Below are positions 42,190-52,302 of a stretch of 64,000 nt of DNA, in pieces (within the stretch, counting starts at the first letter, position 1; each line of letters starts with the position of its first letter). The DNA is from Streptococcus moroccensis (lineage in GTDB: Bacteria > Bacillota > Bacilli > Lactobacillales > Streptococcaceae). The DNA is taken from contig NZ_JAUSTM010000006.1 of the NCBI RefSeq assembly GCF_030812835.1, forward strand, positions 1-64,000, in the 5' to 3' direction. The translations under genes and the position numbers were made by a program. The notes under the pieces were generated by a model. That model was not told the DNA's origin and made no database searches. It was given only the letters and a program-made list of their open reading frames with translations.

Positions 42190-42754
42190 TAATTATGATT
42201 CCTTTACCTACAATTTGGTGCAATACCTAGGCGAATACGAACAGGTCACGGTGCGTCGTAACGATGACAAAGACCTCTACAGCTTAGCAGAAGAGGCAAA
42301 TGGATTGGTCTTTTCACCTGGACCAGGCTGGCCAGCTGACGCTGGTTTGATGGAGCAGATGATCAAGGATTTTGCTGGGAAAAAGCCAATCTTAGGGATT
42401 TGCCTTGGCCATCAAGCCATCGCAGAAGTGTTTGGGGGTCGTCTAGGTCTTGCCAAGCAAACCATGCATGGCAAGCAAAGTCAGATGGAACAATTGATAG
42501 ACTCCCCATTATTTGATGGTTTACCTCGAAAAAGTGCTATCATGCGCTACCATTCCATCGTCATCGAAACATTGCCTGAGAGCTTTGACGTGGTCGCAAA
42601 AACTAGTGATGACCAGGAAATTATGGCCATTCAGCATCACAGGTTGCCGATATATGGCCTGCAGTACCATCCGGAAAGTATTGGTACAGACAATGGCTTA
42701 ACAATGATTCACAATTTTGTAAAGGTGGTTAAGGACTATGAAAGAAATCTTTGA
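42173..42754 (+). CDS. trpG: Anthranilate synthase component II (glutamine amidotransferase)
   Basis: A 193-residue class I amidotransferase. It starts MILVIDNYDSFTYNLVQ, with SPGPGWP near 50, the nucleophile Cys in GICLGHQAI near 78 and the HPES catalytic His-Glu near 170. The related PabA cannot be excluded by motif, but the location between trpE and trpD supports TrpG; it may serve both pathways. GGAG lies seven bases before ATG 42173, which overlaps trpE by 17 bases. Confidence 0.95.
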   Translation: MILVIDNYDSFTYNLVQYLGEYEQVTVRRNDDKDLYSLAEEANGLVFSPGPGWPADAGLMEQMIKDFAGKKPILGICLGHQAIAEVFGGRLGLAKQTMHGKQSQMEQLIDSPLFDGLPRKSAIMRYHSIVIETLPESFDVVAKTSDDQEIMAIQHHRLPIYGLQYHPESIGTDNGLTMIHNFVKVVKDYERNL

Positions 42755-43742
42755 AAAATTAGCGTCTGGAACGGATTTGAAGACAAGTGAAGTCGAAGGG
42801 ATTTTTAGGGATATTTTAGATGGTCAGGTGTCGGAAAGCCAGATTGCAGCCCTACTTTTTGGCTTAAAAGCAAAAGGAGAAACACCAGAAGAAATAACCG
42901 GTGTTGTCAAGGCGCTTAAAAGTCATGCTGTACAACTCCCTGAGACCTTCTCTGATGCCATGTGTAATTGTGGCACAGGTGGCGATCAGTCTTACAGTTT
43001 TAACATTTCAACGACAGCTTCCTTTATTCTTGCTGCAGGGGGTATCCGTGTCGCTAAGGCTGGTAATCGCTCGATTTCCTCGAGATCAGGCTCAGCAGAC
43101 GTCCTAGAGGCCCTTGGGGTAAACGTTGCGGCAGAACCTGAAGTCCTCGCTAAAGCTCTTAATGAGGTTGGAATGGCCTTTATCTTTGCCCAGTCCATGC
43201 ACCCAGCCATGCGTTTTATCGGCCCAGCACGTAAGGCTTTAGGCCTTCCTACTATCATGAATCTGGTTGGCCCTCTTGCTAATCCCTTAAACTTGGAAAG
43301 CCAACTGATGGGGATTTATCGGGAAGACCTCCATTTGGCGGTTGCTAAAGTCATGCAGGATTTAGGTCGAAAACGGGCCCTGATCATCACTGGACCAGAT
43401 CATATGGATGAAGCAGCCTTATACGGGACCAACACTTATACCCTTTTGGCCGATGGGCAAATTAGTCAAGATAGCTTTAGCTATGCGGAGCTTGGGATGG
43501 AAAAAGTCACCTTGTCTGACATTAAAGGTGGTGATGCTAAGGAGAACGCTGAGATATTAGTCAGTGTTTTGAAAAATGAAGCCAGCCCCTATCTTGAAAC
43601 CACTGTTTTAAATGCCGGTCTAGGTTTCTATGCGAATGGCCGTGTAGACAGTATTCAAGCTGGTATTGCCCTTGCTAGAACTCTATTGGCTGATAGGTCT
43701 GCTTACCAAAAACTTCAGGAGCTACAGGAGGTGCAACGATGA
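42738..43742 (+). CDS. trpD: Anthranilate phosphoribosyltransferase
   Basis: TrpD transfers phosphoribose from PRPP to anthranilate. The 334 residues carry the family motifs CGTGGDQ (about 75), AGNRSISSRSGSADVLEALG (about 105-125, given here in part) and GPDHMDEAAL near 215. The start overlaps trpG by 17 bases and the stop overlaps trpC (ATGA). Confidence 0.97.
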   Translation: MKEIFEKLASGTDLKTSEVEGIFRDILDGQVSESQIAALLFGLKAKGETPEEITGVVKALKSHAVQLPETFSDAMCNCGTGGDQSYSFNISTTASFILAAGGIRVAKAGNRSISSRSGSADVLEALGVNVAAEPEVLAKALNEVGMAFIFAQSMHPAMRFIGPARKALGLPTIMNLVGPLANPLNLESQLMGIYREDLHLAVAKVMQDLGRKRALIITGPDHMDEAALYGTNTYTLLADGQISQDSFSYAELGMEKVTLSDIKGGDAKENAEILVSVLKNEASPYLETTVLNAGLGFYANGRVDSIQAGIALARTLLADRSAYQKLQELQEVQR

Positions 43743-44506
43743 GTAAACAATTTCTTCCAAATATCCTTGCAGCAAAAACTGAGGAGGTTGCCCAATTACC
43801 TGAGGAGCAGATTGTCAAACTTCGAGAAACCTATCGGTTTTATGATTATCTTAAAACTCATCCTGATACCTTACAGGTCATTGCTGAAATCAAAAAAGCT
43901 AGCCCTAGTCTGGGAGACATTCATTTGGGGGTTGATATTTTGGCTCAGGCACGCGCTTACGAATCAGCTGGTGCTGCCATGATATCCGTTTTGACAGATA
44001 GAGTCTTCTTTAAAGGAGATATAGCTGATTTAAGAGCTGTTTCAGAACAGGTTAGCATTCCGACCTTAGCCAAAGACTTTATCATCGATGAAAAACAAAT
44101 CATTCGTAGTCTTAATGCAGGAGCAACCGTTATTCTGCTCATTGTGGCGGCCCTTCCTGAGGAACGGCTGCGCCATCTATACCAGTATGCTACTGAGTTA
44201 GGATTGGAAGTGCTGGTTGAAACTCATGATTTGGAAGAGCTTCAAATTGCTCATCGTATTGGTGCTCAAATTATCGGAATCAATAACCGGAATTTAACCA
44301 CATTTGAGACAGATATAAATACAAGTCTAGCTTTAGCAGACTACTTTATTGAGGGTCCTGTCTATATTTCAGAATCAGCCATCTTATCTGAGAAAGAGGC
44401 GCGTCAAGTTGCTCCTGATTTCAATGGTATTTTAGTGGGGACAGCACTGATGCAGGCAGATTCTCCGGCTCAACGATTAAAGGAGTTGCGCATTGACAAA
44501 GGTTAA
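43739..44506 (+). CDS. trpC: Indole-3-glycerol phosphate synthase
   Basis: A 255-residue TIM barrel closing the indole ring. IAEIKKASPSLG near 48 holds the catalytic Lys, LAKDFIIDEKQI near 107, LVETHDLEEL near 160 and IGINNRNLTTFETD near 180 contain further catalytic residues, and ISESAIL follows. Start overlaps trpD; the trpF start lies inside its 3' end. Confidence 0.97.
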   Translation: MSKQFLPNILAAKTEEVAQLPEEQIVKLRETYRFYDYLKTHPDTLQVIAEIKKASPSLGDIHLGVDILAQARAYESAGAAMISVLTDRVFFKGDIADLRAVSEQVSIPTLAKDFIIDEKQIIRSLNAGATVILLIVAALPEERLRHLYQYATELGLEVLVETHDLEELQIAHRIGAQIIGINNRNLTTFETDINTSLALADYFIEGPVYISESAILSEKEARQVAPDFNGILVGTALMQADSPAQRLKELRIDKG

Positions 44507-45080
44507 AATATGCGGGGTTAAAACCCCGGAAGCTGTCAAAGCAGCGGTACAATCCGGAGCTGATTTTGTTGGGTTTGTATTTGCTAAAAGGAAGCGCCAA
44601 ATATCTTTAATGGAAGCCCATCGACTAGCCCACTGGGTTCCTGCTTATGTCCGCAAGGTCGGTGTCTTCGTTTCACCTAGTTTAGAGGAGTTACAAGAGG
44701 CGATTAAGACAGTACCCTTAGATATGGTCCAGATTCATGGGGATTTTGACAACCATTTAGGAACAGAGCTTCCTGTCCCTGTTATAAGAGCGGTGCAGAT
44801 GACGGAGGATACCTGTGAGATAGAGACTGGCTTAGAGTATGTCCTTTTGGATGCTCCGGTAGCCGGATCAGGGCAAACGTTTGACTGGAGTAAGCTTGAC
44901 AACGTTAACTTAGAAAGTCCTTTCTTTATGGCAGGTGGGCTGACCATTGATAATGTCAAGGAAGCGATCCAGCGTTTTAAGCCCTTTGCCGTAGACGTCT
45001 CTAGTGGCGTTGAGACTAATGGGGTTAAGGATATTCAAAAAATCAAACAATTTACAGAAAAGGTGAAATATGACTTATAA
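44493..45080 (+). CDS. trpF: Phosphoribosylanthranilate isomerase
   Basis: A 195-residue TIM barrel performing the Amadori rearrangement. It starts with VKICGV (catalytic Cys7) and continues with [33 protein letters not shown] (catalytic Asp) and AGGLTIDNV. The start codon is TTG, set by AAAGGAG eight bases upstream and confirmed by the conserved N-terminus. It overlaps both trpC and trpB. Confidence 0.96.
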   Translation: MTKVKICGVKTPEAVKAAVQSGADFVGFVFAKRKRQISLMEAHRLAHWVPAYVRKVGVFVSPSLEELQEAIKTVPLDMVQIHGDFDNHLGTELPVPVIRAVQMTEDTCEIETGLEYVLLDAPVAGSGQTFDWSKLDNVNLESPFFMAGGLTIDNVKEAIQRFKPFAVDVSSGVETNGVKDIQKIKQFTEKVKYDL

Positions 45081-46281
45081 TCAACCAGATCAGAAAGGTT
45101 TCTTTGGCCAATATGGTGGGCGTTTTGTCCCAGAAACACTCATGACAGCCGTCTTGGAGTTAGAGACTGCTTATGAAGAAGCTAAAGCAGACCCAAGCTT
45201 TCAAAATGAGTTAGACCAATTGCTCAACCATTATGTAGGGCGTGCAACGCCACTTTATTTTGCTAAGAATTTAACAGACCATCTCGGTGGCGCTAAAATA
45301 TACCTTAAGCGGGAGGATCTCAATCACACTGGTGCCCACAAAATTAACAATGCGCTAGGACAAGTACTCTTGGCTAAGCGGATGGGCAAAAAAAGAATCA
45401 TTGCCGAAACTGGTGCCGGTCAGCACGGTGTGGCAACAGCAACTGCAGCCGCACTCTTTAACATGGACTGCATCATCTACATGGGAGAAGAAGACATCAA
45501 GCGTCAAGCACTTAACGTCTTTCGGATGGAATTGTTGGGCGCAAAAGTTGAGGCGGTTACAGATGGTTCGCGCGTCTTGAAAGATGCGGTCAATGCAGCA
45601 CTCAGAGCCTGGGTCGCGCAAATCGAGGACACCCATTATGTGATGGGGTCAGCCCTTGGACCAGCTCCCTTCCCTGAAATTGTTAGAGATTTCCAAAGTG
45701 TGATTGGGCGAGAAGCCAAAGCTCAGTTTGCCCAACAGACTGGTCAAGACCTGCCAGATGTTATCATGGCTTGTGTTGGGGGTGGTTCAAATGCCATCGG
45801 ACTTTTCCATCCCTTTGTAGAAGACGAAAGTGTCCAGATGATTGGTGTTGAAGCAGCTGGTAAAGGGCTTGATACAGAAGAGCATGCTGCGACGTTTGCC
45901 AAGGGACGACCAGGTGTTCTCCATGGGGCATTGATGACGGTCTTACAGGATGAAGCTGGACAGATTATGGAGGCTTTCTCGATCTCAGCAGGCCTTGATT
46001 ATCCAGGAATTGGGCCTGAACATTGCTATTTTAACGAGATTGAAAGAGCCAGCTATGTCAGTGTCACAGACCAAGAAGCCCTTGAAGGTTTCCAAACCTT
46101 GTCCAGACTAGAGGGTATTATCCCTGCCCTTGAGTCTAGTCACGCTATTGCCCATGCCCTTAAAGTAGCACCAGAGTTAGGTAAAGAGAAAAGCCTGTTG
46201 ATCTGCCTATCAGGGCGGGGAGACAAGGATGTCGTTCAAGTCAAAGCGATACTAGATCAGCAAAAGGAGAATGAGGCATGA
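45070..46281 (+). CDS. trpB: Tryptophan synthase beta subunit
   Basis: TrpB is the PLP subunit joining indole and serine. The 403-residue protein has the PLP Lys in HTGAHKINN near 90, [12 protein letters not shown] near 112, GGGSNAIG near 235 and CLSGRGDKD at the end. RBS AAAAGGTG. It overlaps trpF by 11 bases and trpA by four. Confidence 0.98.
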   Translation: MTYNQPDQKGFFGQYGGRFVPETLMTAVLELETAYEEAKADPSFQNELDQLLNHYVGRATPLYFAKNLTDHLGGAKIYLKREDLNHTGAHKINNALGQVLLAKRMGKKRIIAETGAGQHGVATATAAALFNMDCIIYMGEEDIKRQALNVFRMELLGAKVEAVTDGSRVLKDAVNAALRAWVAQIEDTHYVMGSALGPAPFPEIVRDFQSVIGREAKAQFAQQTGQDLPDVIMACVGGGSNAIGLFHPFVEDESVQMIGVEAAGKGLDTEEHAATFAKGRPGVLHGALMTVLQDEAGQIMEAFSISAGLDYPGIGPEHCYFNEIERASYVSVTDQEALEGFQTLSRLEGIIPALESSHAIAHALKVAPELGKEKSLLICLSGRGDKDVVQVKAILDQQKENEA

Positions 46282-47063
46282 GCAAAAGTTTAACAACAAT
46301 CTTAGAAAACCGCCTAGCAAATGGCCATCGCATCATTGTGCCCTATATTATGGCTGGGGATCATGAGAATGGGCTAGACGGTCTGCTAGACACGATCACC
46401 CTTTTAAGTGAGGCTGGTGCAGCAGCAATTGAGATTGGTATTCCTTTTTCGGATCCTGTTGCTGACGGTCCTGTGATTGAGGCGGCAGGTTTAAGAAGTT
46501 TGGCTAAGGGGGTTACCTTAGCTGACATTATCAAGACCTTGAAAACGATAGACAGCCCAGTACCTCTTGTGATGATGACCTATTTGAACCCGCTCTATCA
46601 GTATGGTTTAGAAAGGGTTGTGACAGATTTGAAAGAAACATCTGTTAAAGGTCTGATTATCCCAGATTTACCGCATGAACATACAGATTTGCTAAAACCA
46701 CTTTTAGAGGGGACAGACCTTGCTGTAATCCCACTGGTCAGTTTGACAACAGGGCTTGAGCGTCAAAAGACTTTAGTCGCATCGGCAGAAGGATTTGTCT
46801 ACGCTGTTGCCATCAATGGGGTGACTGGAAAAACAGATCAGTATCGGGAAGATTTAGACAAACACTTAGCAACTTTAACTGAACTGTCTCCCATTCCAGT
46901 ATTGACCGGTTTTGGCGTATCAACTCAGGCAGATGTCAATCGCTTTAACAAAGTATCTTCTGGGGTTATCGTTGGCTCTAAAATTGTCAAAGACCTCTAT
47001 GAAGGAAAGCATGATGACGTCAAACAATTTGTTCAAGAAGCTAGCTGTTCTGTTAAAGATTAA
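46278..47063 (+). CDS. trpA: Tryptophan synthase alpha subunit
   Basis: TrpA releases indole from indole-3-glycerol phosphate and channels it to TrpB. The 261 residues include [16 protein letters not shown] (catalytic Glu, about 50-65), [10 protein letters not shown] (catalytic Asp region), VTGKTDQY and [12 protein letters not shown]. It is the last gene of the operon. Confidence 0.97.
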   Translation: MSKSLTTILENRLANGHRIIVPYIMAGDHENGLDGLLDTITLLSEAGAAAIEIGIPFSDPVADGPVIEAAGLRSLAKGVTLADIIKTLKTIDSPVPLVMMTYLNPLYQYGLERVVTDLKETSVKGLIIPDLPHEHTDLLKPLLEGTDLAVIPLVSLTTGLERQKTLVASAEGFVYAVAINGVTGKTDQYREDLDKHLATLTELSPIPVLTGFGVSTQADVNRFNKVSSGVIVGSKIVKDLYEGKHDDVKQFVQEASCSVKD

Positions 47064-47178
47064 ATCCTAGTCATAGTCCTGTTTTAAGCCCTTTCAGGCT
47101 AGTACCTGTCAGCAGGGTTCCAGAGAAATAGACAAAGAAGAGAATGTTTCGCTAATAGCTTTCCCATAACGAAAAAAC

Positions 47179-47200
47179 GGCTGTCTAGAACAGCCTTTTT
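47179..47200 (+). terminator. Terminator of the trp operon
   Basis: GGCTGT-ctaga-ACAGCC followed by TTTTT. The stretch between trpA and this hairpin (about 115 bases) shows nothing else. Confidence 0.8.
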
Positions 47201-47251
47201 GGCTAAAATCTGATATACTAATAATAGTTATTTAGAAGGAGAGAAGCTGAC

Positions 47252-48091
47252 ATGTCGAAGATTAAAATTGTTACAGATTCTTGTATTAGTATTGAACCTG
47301 AGGTAGTCGCAGATCTTGGCATCACCATTGTGCCACTCTCTGTGATGGTCGATGGGGTGCTCTACTCAGACGATACCCTAAAGGAAGGGGAATTCTTGCA
47401 GTTAATGAAGAATGCCAAGGCTCTTCCTAAAACGAGCCAGCCTCCTGTTGGCCTTTTTGCGGAGACCTATGAAACCATCAGTAATCCGGAAGATCAGATC
47501 ATTTCCATTCATACCTCTCATGCCTTGTCTGGTACGGTTGAAGCGGCACGTCAAGCAGGCTTGTTAGCCAGTCGTGAGGTGACTGTTGTTGACTCAACCT
47601 TTACCGATCAAAGCCTAAAATTCCAGGTGGTTGAAGCTGCTAAACTGGCTAAGGCTGGAGCGAGTAAGGATGCTATTTTGGCTAAAATTGAAGAAGTGCG
47701 CAGCAAGTCACAACTCTTTATCGGCATTTCAACCTTGGAAAACCTTGTTAAAGGTGGGCGCATTAGCCGTGTTTCAGGGATGATGAGCTCCCTCTTGAAC
47801 ATTAAGGTTGTCATGGAAATGGTTGACCACCAATTACAGCCAATCTTAAAAGGTCGAGGCACAAAAACGTTTGCAAAATGGCTAGACTCATTTATTGCAC
47901 AGGCTGAAAAAGGTGGCCGTAAAGTGGCTGAAATTGGCATTTCTTATGCAGGTGTCAAGGATTATGCCATGGAGATGAAGGAAAAACTCTCCCATTTAGT
48001 GGCTGAGGAGATTTCAGTTCTTGAGACAGGGTCTATCATCCAAACCCATACGGGAGAAGATGCTTGGGCAGTTCTGGTGCGTTATGAATAA
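47252..48091 (+). CDS. DegV-family fatty-acid-binding protein (FakB type)
   Basis: A 279-residue DegV protein. These bind a fatty acid for phosphorylation by FakA. It opens [13 protein letters not shown], with TSQPPVGLF near 65, [11 protein letters not shown] near 92 and VDSTF near 115, then the fatty-acid pocket region [32 protein letters not shown], and TG-A-TATACT at 47211-47219 is a likely extended -10. The next gene starts inside its 3' end. Confidence 0.93.
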   Translation: MSKIKIVTDSCISIEPEVVADLGITIVPLSVMVDGVLYSDDTLKEGEFLQLMKNAKALPKTSQPPVGLFAETYETISNPEDQIISIHTSHALSGTVEAARQAGLLASREVTVVDSTFTDQSLKFQVVEAAKLAKAGASKDAILAKIEEVRSKSQLFIGISTLENLVKGGRISRVSGMMSSLLNIKVVMEMVDHQLQPILKGRGTKTFAKWLDSFIAQAEKGGRKVAEIGISYAGVKDYAMEMKEKLSHLVAEEISVLETGSIIQTHTGEDAWAVLVRYE

Positions 48092-48929
48092 GCGAGGGGT
48101 ACTGACTGCTCTTCTTGGGCTAGTGCTGAGTTTTGGACTAGCCTACTTCTTTTTTCAACAGGTTATCCCAGAAGCCCAGCCCTTATTATTGCGATCAACT
48201 CCAGTTGAAGAAAGAACGGAGCCCTTTTATTATGTAGCCTTAGGGGACTCTCTAACACAAGGGGTTGGGGATTCTACGGGTCAAGGTGGGTTTGTCCCTC
48301 TCGTCAGCAGTAACTTATCCCTCCAATATGGCTGTGAGGTTGAGGCAGAAAATTATGGTGTTGCTGGCAATACCAGCAAACAAATTTTGAAACGAATGGC
48401 TGAGGACACAGCTCTTCAAGAGAGTCTTTCTAAGGCTGATTTAATGACCCTATCAGTTGGAGGAAATGATGTCATGCGGGTGATTCGAGACAATCTCGAT
48501 AGCCTGACGGTAGAAACATTCGAAGAACCCGCTCAAGCCTATAGCAAGCGCCTGAGTCAGATTATCACTCAAGCCCGCTCTGAAAATCCGTCACTACCTA
48601 TCTATGTCCTAGGCATTTATAATCCTTTTTATCTCAATTTTCCGGAAGTGACGGAAATGCAGCTGGTCATAGACAATTGGAATACAACGACAGAAGAGAC
48701 GTTGTCCACGTTTGATGGGGTTTATTTCGTGCCAATCAACGATCGCTTCTATCGGGGAATCGATGGGCAAGAAGGAATCACCGAGAATCAACAAGGACAA
48801 ACTGTTGTCGTGAACGATGCTCTTTTTGAAGGGGATCATTTTCACCCTAATAATATAGGGTATCAAATCATGCAAGCAGCAATTATGGAGAAAATAGATG
48901 AGACGCATCACAATTGGCAAGAGGATTAA
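48084..48929 (+). CDS. Secreted SGNH/GDSL-type lipase or esterase
   Basis: A 281-residue membrane-anchored SGNH hydrolase. An N-terminal membrane helix or signal anchor spans about 6-27. The catalytic Ser is in [12 protein letters not shown] near 55, Gly in YGVAGNTS, Asn in LSVGGNDVM near 130, and Asp-His in [10 protein letters not shown] near 255. It resembles streptococcal lysophospholipase-like proteins. The ATG overlaps the degV stop (ATGAATAA), which shows coupling; in-frame codons further upstream lie within degV and are rejected. Confidence 0.9.
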   Translation: MNKRGVLTALLGLVLSFGLAYFFFQQVIPEAQPLLLRSTPVEERTEPFYYVALGDSLTQGVGDSTGQGGFVPLVSSNLSLQYGCEVEAENYGVAGNTSKQILKRMAEDTALQESLSKADLMTLSVGGNDVMRVIRDNLDSLTVETFEEPAQAYSKRLSQIITQARSENPSLPIYVLGIYNPFYLNFPEVTEMQLVIDNWNTTTEETLSTFDGVYFVPINDRFYRGIDGQEGITENQQGQTVVVNDALFEGDHFHPNNIGYQIMQAAIMEKIDETHHNWQED

Positions 48930-49488
48930 TATTTGGAAGTGGCTCTTTATTGGCTTAGTCGGTGTGCAGTTGGCTTTAGTGACAGTGTTTTTTCTAAGAG
49001 CGCTGACACCTAGAGAAGCAGTCCGCACACCACAAGAGGTTCCAACTAACTTTCAAGTAGGGACATTTTCAACAACGAGGGACCAGCTTAATGCAGCCAT
49101 AGATGCCTATTTAGAAGACTTCCAGTCGCAGACCTTTACCTATGATGTTTACGTCACCGAAAAGCGGGTTGTCTTTGAAGGGGCTTATGAAATCCTCGGT
49201 GCTCGCATCCCACTCTACGTCTATTTTTCACCCTATCGTGACGACTCTGGAGCGATTATTTTAGAGGTAAATGAGGTTTCGGCAGGCACCTTATCTCTAC
49301 CAAAATCGGAGATTTTAAAATACATCAGCAAGAACTACAAGCTACCTAAAGCCATTTTAATTGATCCTGATACTGGAAAGATAACCGTGGATCTCCCTAA
49401 TCTGGAAAATAATTTTGACATGGCCGTTAAAGCCCGCAGCATCGACCTGTACAATGATCATTTGATTTTTGAAATCTTTCATAAATAA
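48898..49488 (+). CDS. YpmS-family (DUF2140) membrane protein
   Basis: A 196-residue protein with an N-terminal membrane helix (about 12-33) and an extracellular domain. QVGTFSTTRDQLNAAIDAYL and LPLYVYFSPYRDDSGAIIL-type strands match the YpmS/DUF2140 family, whose function is unknown. It overlaps the SGNH gene by 32 bases, a pairing (YpmR-YpmS) that is also found in Bacillus. GGAG precedes the start. Confidence 0.88.
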   Translation: MRRITIGKRINIWKWLFIGLVGVQLALVTVFFLRALTPREAVRTPQEVPTNFQVGTFSTTRDQLNAAIDAYLEDFQSQTFTYDVYVTEKRVVFEGAYEILGARIPLYVYFSPYRDDSGAIILEVNEVSAGTLSLPKSEILKYISKNYKLPKAILIDPDTGKITVDLPNLENNFDMAVKARSIDLYNDHLIFEIFHK

Positions 49489-49610
49489 AGCTTTTTGAGA
49501 GATTAAATGAAATGAGATCAGGCTTTTTATCGCCCTTATCCACTTATTTTCAGAATTTTTAAGAAAATACGGAAAAAAGCTCAAAAAAAGCCAGAAAAGA
49601 CTTTTAATGC

Positions 49611-49639
49611 TTGACCCAATAGGTATTTTAGGATATGAT
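49611..49639 (+). promoter_or_regulatory. Sigma-A promoter of hup
   Basis: TTGACC and TATGAT with 17-base spacing, 50 bases before the hup start codon. TTGGAGG serves as ribosome binding site. Confidence 0.8.
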
Positions 49640-49690
49640 AGTACTTGTTAGAGCGATAGCTCATCAATAATTTTTGGAGGATTTAGCACA

Positions 49691-49966
49691 ATGGCTAATA
49701 AACAAGATTTGATCGCAAAAGTAGCAGAAGCTACAGGTTTGACTAAGAAAGATTCATCTGCAGCAGTAGATGCAGTATTTGCTTCAGTATCAGACTACCT
49801 TGCAGCTGGTGAAAAAGTTCAATTGATCGGCTTTGGTAACTTTGAAGTACGTGAGCGCGCTGCCCGTAAAGGTCGCAACCCACAAACTGGTAAAGAAATC
49901 ACTATCGCTGCTTCAAAAGTTCCAGCATTCAAAGCTGGTAAAGCTCTTAAAGACGCAGTTAAATAG
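49691..49966 (+). CDS. hup: DNA-binding protein HU
   Basis: A 91-residue HU (HlpA) protein, the main nucleoid protein of streptococci. [20 protein letters not shown] starts the dimerisation helices, [25 protein letters not shown] forms the DNA-binding arm (quoted in part), and [16 protein letters not shown] closes the protein. Codon choice is strongly biased, as expected for high expression. The 3' end marks the boundary of the accessory insert that follows. Confidence 0.98.
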   Translation: MANKQDLIAKVAEATGLTKKDSSAAVDAVFASVSDYLAAGEKVQLIGFGNFEVRERAARKGRNPQTGKEITIAASKVPAFKAGKALKDAVK

Positions 49967-49974
49967 TTCAACAT

Positions 49975-50024
49975 AAAAAAGCCTATTGCATCAAGCTTTC
50001 TAGCCTGTGCAATGGGCTTTTTTT
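49975..50024 (+). terminator. Terminator of hup
   Basis: GCCTATTGCA pairs with TGCAATGGGC (one G-U), flanked by A and T runs. Confidence 0.9.
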
Positions 50025-50415
50025 GTGTTTTGGGGCATTTTTGGGGCAAAACTTTAGTCGTTTTCCAGGATTGAAGCGGTATTTGGTTGAAAACTCACTA
50101 TCTAAAACCCTAAGTCCAGAGATAAAGAGCAGTATGCGAAAATTCCTGCAGGAAGGTAGCACGACCAGCATGTGAGCCTAAGAGCTACTATCCCACTAAA
50201 CGGAGCGACAAGCAACCTAATTGGATAAATTAAGAAATCTATTTAGGAGTTTTGAAAAAATTTCCGACAATAAATTGATACAAACGTTTCTTCAATTCAA
50301 ATTGATTTTACCTCATTTCTCTGTTAAAGTGGGTACAAAAAACACTTACCAGCTTGGCAGTGTTTTCTACAAGTCGCTCTACACTCGCACTGAGCAAAGT
50401 AAATCGTGCAACTTT
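50025..50415. other. Gene-free start of the accessory insert
   Basis: About 390 bases without a credible gene. It opens with TTTTGGGGCA repeated twice with an 11-base period (50028-50048). An open frame at 50221-50430 lacks a ribosome binding site and a protein-like composition and is not called. The stretch could hold an old integration site. Confidence 0.4.
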
Positions 50416-51201
50416 TTAATTATCTATTAATTGTTCATGTTCTGAGAGCAAAAACTCAATCTGTCGTTTGTCTCTCTCAATGTCCTGTTGGAAAGCATTA
50501 TATTCATTACTTCCCCTAGGATATTGTTTCTGCATGTTTGTGTTAAATTTTATAATTTCCTGCAAATGTCTTATTTCAAGCAAATTGTTATTAGCTTTGT
50601 ATGTTTTATAATCCCAATCTTCAAATGATTGGTCTAGGTTAGGTAATTCCCCCAAGAAGCCTTTGTAAGAGTGCAGTTCCCAAAGTATTTCAAATTCTGA
50701 ATACAATTCCTTGCCTTGCTCAGTTAAAACCACTCTATTTTTGTCATCTCTAGTTAGATAACCCTCTCGAATAAATCTTCCAGTGGTTTCTTCCGTATTT
50801 AGATGGTAGTCATAGTAGAAATATCTCGGCGGTTGACTTGAAGGCTGTCGTGGTTTTTTAGTTCTTCCCCACCATATCAAAAGCAGTAGTTCTCTAAGTT
50901 TATAACCAGTACCTGTAAAATATGTATCGTCATATCTTAGGCCTGAAGGATTCACACGATATTTGCTAACATCTGGATAATCGTCCCAAACCAGTCCGCC
51001 AGAACTTTTAATTTCTGTGGAAACTTCAACATCGAGTTGATCTAAGCTATCACCCGTTGAGCTGATGTTTTGATCTTTATTTGAAAGCATAGCTATTATA
51101 AAGCTAATGGCTATTATAACCCCACCAATTAAAGGGTTAACAAATAGTAATATCACCCCTATAACGAAGAAACAACCAATTGCAGTATTTTTATCCTTCA
51201 T
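50416..51201 (-). CDS. Membrane-anchored accessory protein, function unknown
   Basis: A 261-residue protein with two N-terminal membrane segments (about 6-24 and 25-41), a linker, and a cytosolic part. Residues about 95-180 look like a winged-helix domain (LRELLLLIWWG, FIREGYLTRDDKNRVVLTEQGKELY). The C-terminus is a charged coiled coil. Base composition is lower in GC than the neighbours. Proteins of this kind occur near phage and ICE ends, but I do not recognise a named family. The ATG is preceded by a modest AGGACG. Confidence 0.65.
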   Translation of the reverse strand: MKDKNTAIGCFFVIGVILLFVNPLIGGVIIAISFIIAMLSNKDQNISSTGDSLDQLDVEVSTEIKSSGGLVWDDYPDVSKYRVNPSGLRYDDTYFTGTGYKLRELLLLIWWGRTKKPRQPSSQPPRYFYYDYHLNTEETTGRFIREGYLTRDDKNRVVLTEQGKELYSEFEILWELHSYKGFLGELPNLDQSFEDWDYKTYKANNNLLEIRHLQEIIKFNTNMQKQYPRGSNEYNAFQQDIERDKRQIEFLLSEHEQLIDN

Positions 51202-51343
51202 TTCACGTCCTCACTATATTCTTAAATTAATCTTGGATTATTTGTTAACCTCATGTTAAGTCTCCATCAGTATAAAATGCTCAGCAATCAACTCAACAAT
51301 ATCATCATTTTATTTTAATTATACCACATAGAAAGGGGCAATT

Positions 51344-51502
51344 ATGAACAGCAAATTCACCTTAAACGTCGAGTTATCCAATTTAGATAAACTCAAGGAT
51401 TTAGCTAATGATGTTTTACAAAAAGCCGAGGAACTGGAACAGGCAGTTCAACGGCTGAACGAAGTTGAATTGGGATTAAAAACCAAGACGATTGGTCAGT
51501 AA
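51344..51502 (+). CDS. Small coiled-coil protein, phage/ICE-like
   Basis: A 52-residue protein starting MNSKFTLNVELSNLDKL and continuing with a heptad-like DVLQKAEELEQAVQRLNEVE region. The ribosome binding site GAAAGGGG is strong. Short proteins of this type are familiar from streptococcal phages and integrative elements; function unknown. Its 3' end overlaps the end of the converging gene at 51476. Confidence 0.65.
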   Translation: MNSKFTLNVELSNLDKLKDLANDVLQKAEELEQAVQRLNEVELGLKTKTIGQ

Positions 51503-51799
51503 AGTTTTACTAGCTTCGGTCATCATTTCTCTCCAAGTACTGAACTTTGTTTGTTGAGAAACAAATGTGTCTATAATTGCTTCATCGGCATTTTTGAAGT
51601 CTTCTGGGTTTGAAATGTTTTCAGGACTTGACAATAGAAACTCTTGGATAGTTTTAAAGTTCGTATTTTCAGACATGAATCTATCAGAAAAGATTTCATC
51701 GAAACTGTAGTCGTGTTCTCCAGACAGAGCTTGGGCATTTTTGGATAACTTATCGAGATTTTTTTGAAAGTCAACTAAGCCTTTGATTTTGAAACTCAT
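51476..51799 (-). CDS. Accessory protein of phage/ICE type, function unknown
   Basis: A 107-residue hydrophilic protein starting MSFKIKGLVDFQKNLDKLSKNAQALSGEH (quoted to show the family-like start in two parts: FKIKGL and LSKNAQAL). This N-terminus is common among small proteins of Gram-positive mobile elements. The remainder is acidic and helical. RBS AAAGGAG. It converges on and overlaps the small coiled-coil gene by 27 bases. A function cannot be assigned. Confidence 0.65.
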   Translation of the reverse strand: MSFKIKGLVDFQKNLDKLSKNAQALSGEHDYSFDEIFSDRFMSENTNFKTIQEFLLSSPENISNPEDFKNADEAIIDTFVSQQTKFSTWREMMTEASKTLLTNRLGF

Positions 51800-51991
51800 A
51801 TTTTATCTCCTTTCTAATAATTTTAACAAAACAGAAAATCACTTAATTTGGTAAATAAAGTTGGATTTAATATATTTTATCTTAAATATACTATATCACA
51901 ATATATAGGATGTGTCTCGGTAAAAACACAATAATTACACTATATAATGTGGTATAAAATCAATGTTCAACAAAAAAAAGCTTGACATTTA
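51800..51991. other. AT-rich intergenic stretch
   Basis: No gene, strong hairpin or clear promoter is seen apart from AT-rich sequence, consistent with the edge of an accessory insert. Confidence 0.35.
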
Positions 51992-52294
51992 GCATCCTGG
52001 GCTGGACTTTTTCCTGGAAATCATGAAAGCGCAGGAAAGAAACGCAGTACACACATTAGGCACGGGAATGCTTACTTAAAACGCTCTTTATGCCAGTCTG
52101 TCTATGCGGCAAGGCGACAGAAAGATTCTCCTATTGCACATCGTTTTAATCAGTTAAAATCATGACGAGGACCACAAAAGGCCACCATTGCCATAGCCCA
52201 TTATTTACTGAAATTAACTTACTATTTATTAAGCACCCATCAAACTTATGAGCAGGCTCGAGACAACAAAAAAGGATTGTTAGAGGCGAGCTAA
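51992..52294 (+). pseudogene. IS110-family transposase, C-terminal remnant
   Basis: The frame reads ASWAGLFPGNHESAGKK, the typical C-terminal transposase-20 motif, then RHGNAYLKRSL and AIAHYLLKLTYYLL, ending EAS. A TGA at 52163-52165 (probably CGA originally) interrupts it. Only about 100 codons remain and the N-terminal RuvC-like domain is missing. It is inactive. Confidence 0.85.
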
Positions 52295-52302
52295 CAGTCC
52301 TT
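52272..52302 (+). terminator. Hairpin at the end of the IS110 remnant
   Basis: AAGGATTGTTAG pairs with CTAACAGTCCTT with one mismatch around AGGCGAG. It lacks a strong T-run. Confidence 0.45.

Noticed and set aside
42173..42754. Calling this gene pabA
   Set aside because: Sequence motifs are shared by PabA and TrpG, but the overlaps with trpE and trpD make TrpG the better name.
50221..50430. Possible 69-codon gene in the insert after hup
   Set aside because: TTG start, no ribosome binding site and an unconvincing composition.
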